From Burkholderiales bacterium (GTDB taxonomy: Bacteria > Pseudomonadota > Gammaproteobacteria > Burkholderiales > Usitatibacteraceae), in NCBI GenBank assembly GCA_025350945.1, contig JANXWW010000101.1, positions 1-7,174 on the forward strand: a DNA stretch of 7,174 nucleotides, given 5' to 3'. Of the stretch, positions 5,812 through 7,174 are shown in pieces. The position numbers were made by a program, and so were the translations under genes. Below the pieces are notes generated by a model. It saw nothing but the letters and a program-made list of their open reading frames with translations. It was not told where the DNA came from and did no database searches. The number at the start of each line of letters is the position of its first letter. Within the stretch, counting starts at the first letter, position 1.

Positions 5812-6321
5812 ATGGGACAAAACGAGCTTACCATCTATCGAAAAACTGCAAAAGGGTTGGACGAACTTCAGTCGCACGCCCAGGGTTTGGAGCAACGTTT
5901 TCGTCGCCCGCTGTTTATTGTCGATGGTATTAAGGATGTTGCACAGCTATCCGTTATCATGCGTCCCGGCGAAGCAGAAACGGCGCTACCGCATTTGGCT
6001 GAAGGCGGGTTTATTGAGGCGCTACAGCCACATGAAATTCCCAAAGACATTGTGCGCTACGTCGCACGTGCGCAGAGCCCTCAGCATTTCGCGCAAATAA
6101 AAATGACGATAGCGGCCGATTTTTTACAGCGCCTGGGGGCGTTTGCAGAAACGGTGGTTGCCGAAGTGGAAAGCTGTCATAGCGCGCTCGAACTTCGTTG
6201 GAAATTGCGCGACATCGAAGAGATATTAGTCGCGGCAATTGGGCATGATGATGGTGTTAACTTAGCGCGAGAAATTGGCCGGGAGTTAACGCGATTGGTG
6301 CCGCGTGAGACGCTAAAGTAA
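5812..6321 (+). CDS. Conserved-looking protein of unknown function downstream of purB
   Basis: I do not recognise a named family. The 169-residue protein has no signal peptide, membrane segment or cysteine-rich motif and should be cytoplasmic. The N-terminal part (about 7-75) reads TIYRKTAKGLDELQSHAQGL, then RRPLFIVDGIKDVAQLS, then LPHLAEGGFIEAL. This pattern resembles small winged-helix-like domains I associate with uncharacterised betaproteobacterial proteins. Residues about 95-165 look all-helical (KMTIAADFLQRLGAF, ALELRWKLRDIEEILVAAIG). A regulatory or protein-binding role would suit such a layout, but this is only inference. It begins 7 bp after purB without a recognisable ribosome binding site, so it may be translated by coupling. 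Codon use looks like that of its neighbours, with no sign of recent transfer. Confidence 0.8.
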   Translation: MGQNELTIYRKTAKGLDELQSHAQGLEQRFRRPLFIVDGIKDVAQLSVIMRPGEAETALPHLAEGGFIEALQPHEIPKDIVRYVARAQSPQHFAQIKMTIAADFLQRLGAFAETVVAEVESCHSALELRWKLRDIEEILVAAIGHDDGVNLAREIGRELTRLVPRETLK

Positions 6322-6417
6322 ATCGTTCGCGAAATTAAACTCCAGCACTGGAGCGGACTTTCGAGCAAAAAATGCTTAAACGGCAAGCTGTACGCGCACC
6401 TTGCTCATGCAGATTAT

Positions 6418-6444
6418 GTAGGTCAGGTTGAGAAGCTACCTGAC
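6418..6444 (+). repeat. REP-like hairpin unit, copy 1
   Basis: The unit starts with GTAG. A perfect 7-bp stem, GTCAGGT (6422-6428) with ACCTGAC (6438-6444), closes the 9-nt loop TGAGAAGCT. A GTAG foot followed by a hairpin is the hallmark of REP elements mobilised by RAYT (TnpA-REP) transposases. A second, diverged copy lies inverted at 6481-6507. Confidence 0.6.
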
Positions 6445-6471
6445 ATTGCCCGTAAAATTTGTGCGAGTTCC

Positions 6472-6503
6472 AAAAATTTTGTCACGTAGCTTCGCAACGT
6501 AAC
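6472..6503 (-). terminator. Possible terminator of the aldehyde dehydrogenase gene formed by REP copy 2
   Basis: On the minus strand the 7-bp hairpin (6481-6503) is followed by AAAATTTTT, so the REP-like unit could end the amaB-like transcript about 30 bp after its stop codon. The stem is short and contains one T-G pair, and four A's separate it from the T-run, so efficiency is doubtful. On the plus strand no T-run follows copy 1. The remainder of the 6322-6532 gap holds only a short palindrome, CTCCAG/CTGGAG (6340-6353), and a 5-bp hairpin, GCAAG/CTTGC (6383-6404). Confidence 0.35.
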
Positions 6504-6507
6504 CTAC
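6481..6507 (-). repeat. REP-like hairpin unit, inverted copy 2
   Basis: Read on the minus strand this 27-bp unit also starts GTAG. It has the stem GTTACGT / ACGTGAC and the loop TGCGAAGCT. It matches copy 1 at 23 of 27 positions. One change is in the loop, one turns a C-G pair into a T-G wobble, and the remaining two together swap a G-C pair for C-G. All seven stem pairs are therefore kept. With the 36-bp spacer (6445-6480) the two copies form a 90-bp BIME-like unit. Confidence 0.6.
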
Positions 6508-6532
6508 TGGAATCGTAGTATGTAATTCGTGA

Positions 6533-7174
6533 TTAAACATCAAATTTAATCCCTTGCGCCAATGGCAGATCCTTGCCGTAGTTAATCGTATTGGTCGTTC
6601 TGCGCATATACGCTTTCCATGAATCCGAGCCTGATTCACGCCCACCGCCGGTTTCTTTTTCGCCGCCAAATGCGCCACCAATTTCAGCGCCCGATGGGCC
6701 GATATTCACGTTCGCAATCCCGCAATCACTGCCCGACGCCGCTATAAATTTCTCGGCTTCGCGCACATCATTGGTGAATACACTTGATGACAAACCTTGC
6801 GGCACATCGTTTTGCATGTGAATCGCATCATCAAAATTTTCGTACTTCAATACATACAAAATCGGCGCAAATGTTTCGTGTTTCACCACTTCGGTTTGTG
6901 AGGTCATTTCCACCAACGCGGGCTTCACGTAAAACGCACTCGCATTTTTTTCACTATCCAAACGCTCACCGCCAAACACCGCGCCACCCTCGTTCTTCGC
7001 CGATTGAATCGCCGCCTGCATGCCCGTAAACGCCGCCTCATCAATTAGCGGGCCGATCAACGTCGTGGATTCAAGTGGGCTGCCAATGCGCACGGACGCA
7101 TATGCCTGCTTCACGCGCGGCACCAATTTATCGTAAATGGATGCGTGTACAAACAAGCGGCGCAACGTGGTGCA
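6533..7174 (-). CDS. amaB: ALDH7-family aldehyde dehydrogenase (L-piperidine-6-carboxylate / alpha-aminoadipic semialdehyde dehydrogenase), C-terminal part
   Basis: The last 213 residues are visible; the gene enters from the right edge. The first complete codon is the Cys of CTTLRRLFVH, the catalytic nucleophile segment of the ALDH7 group. HETFAPILYVLKYENFDDA contains the conserved Glu of the coenzyme site. SDCGIANVNIGPSGAEIGGA and GGEKETGGGRESGSDSWKAY, ending in YMRRTTNTINYG, are characteristic of ALDH7A1/AmaB enzymes. These oxidise alpha-aminoadipic semialdehyde (in equilibrium with piperidine-6-carboxylate) to alpha-aminoadipate with NAD+ in lysine catabolism. The NAD-binding Rossmann half is outside the window. 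The protein ends in FDV. It converges on the unknown gene downstream of purB, and the REP-like pair lies just past its stop. The exact substrate is inferred from the family. Confidence 0.92.
   Translation of the reverse strand, partial: CTTLRRLFVHASIYDKLVPRVKQAYASVRIGSPLESTTLIGPLIDEAAFTGMQAAIQSAKNEGGAVFGGERLDSEKNASAFYVKPALVEMTSQTEVVKHETFAPILYVLKYENFDDAIHMQNDVPQGLSSSVFTNDVREAEKFIAASGSDCGIANVNIGPSGAEIGGAFGGEKETGGGRESGSDSWKAYMRRTTNTINYGKDLPLAQGIKFDV

Noticed and set aside
6340..6353. Palindrome CTCCAG-CA-CTGGAG downstream of the unknown gene, considered as its terminator.
   Set aside because: Short stem with tiny loop and no T-run; not convincing as an intrinsic terminator.
6418..6507. A MITE bounded by 27-bp terminal inverted repeats.
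   Set aside because: I see no target-site duplication flanking it, and each arm is itself a hairpin with a GTAG foot, which fits a REP pair better.
1..7174. CRISPR array, tRNA/rRNA genes, integrase, transposase, toxin-antitoxin or defence genes.
   Set aside because: Looked for on both strands; no direct repeat array, RNA gene or protein signature of these kinds is present.

Overview
The window looks like ordinary chromosome of a betaproteobacterium. The ClpS, RluE, MnmA, PurB and aldehyde dehydrogenase proteins all read as proteobacterial. The csp leader, the Ala/Pro/Lys-rich exported protein and the mnmA–GST–purB grouping resemble what I remember from Burkholderiales, perhaps Oxalobacteraceae-like. 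That placement is inference from protein resemblance, not a search. Base composition is near half GC by eye, and nothing suggests a prophage, plasmid or genomic island.

Left part (1-2480). Two protease genes read leftward, clpS and the first 131 codons of clpA, which runs off the left edge. Divergent from them, across a 300-bp region holding promoters for both directions, is a 67-residue cold-shock protein with a roughly 110-nt leader and a very strong terminator. rluE (23S rRNA pseudouridine synthase) starts only 19 nt past the terminator stem. Next is a monocistronic gene for a tiny secreted Lys/Ala/Pro-rich protein, with its own TATAAT promoter and a UUCG-loop terminator.

Middle part (2529-5804). 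mnmA (tRNA 2-thiouridylase) converges on a YibF-like glutathione S-transferase gene with only 12 bp between stop codons. A 168-bp divergent promoter region then leads to purB (adenylosuccinate lyase).

Right part (5812-7174). A small gene of unknown function follows purB by 7 bp. It converges on the 3' part of an ALDH7-type dehydrogenase gene (amaB-like), cut by the right edge exactly at its catalytic cysteine. The 211-bp gap between them holds the most unusual structure in the window: two inverted 27-bp hairpin units, each starting with GTAG, identical at 23 of 27 positions. Every difference leaves the stem paired. This has the form of a REP pair (BIME).

Functional themes are protein quality control (ClpS/ClpA), RNA maintenance (Csp, RluE, MnmA), purine synthesis (PurB) and lysine/aldehyde catabolism. 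I see no defence system, CRISPR array, transposase, tRNA or rRNA gene. The non-routine signals are the REP-like pair, a possible leader ORF and foldable leader in front of csp, rluE placed directly behind a terminator, and the Asr-like exported protein.
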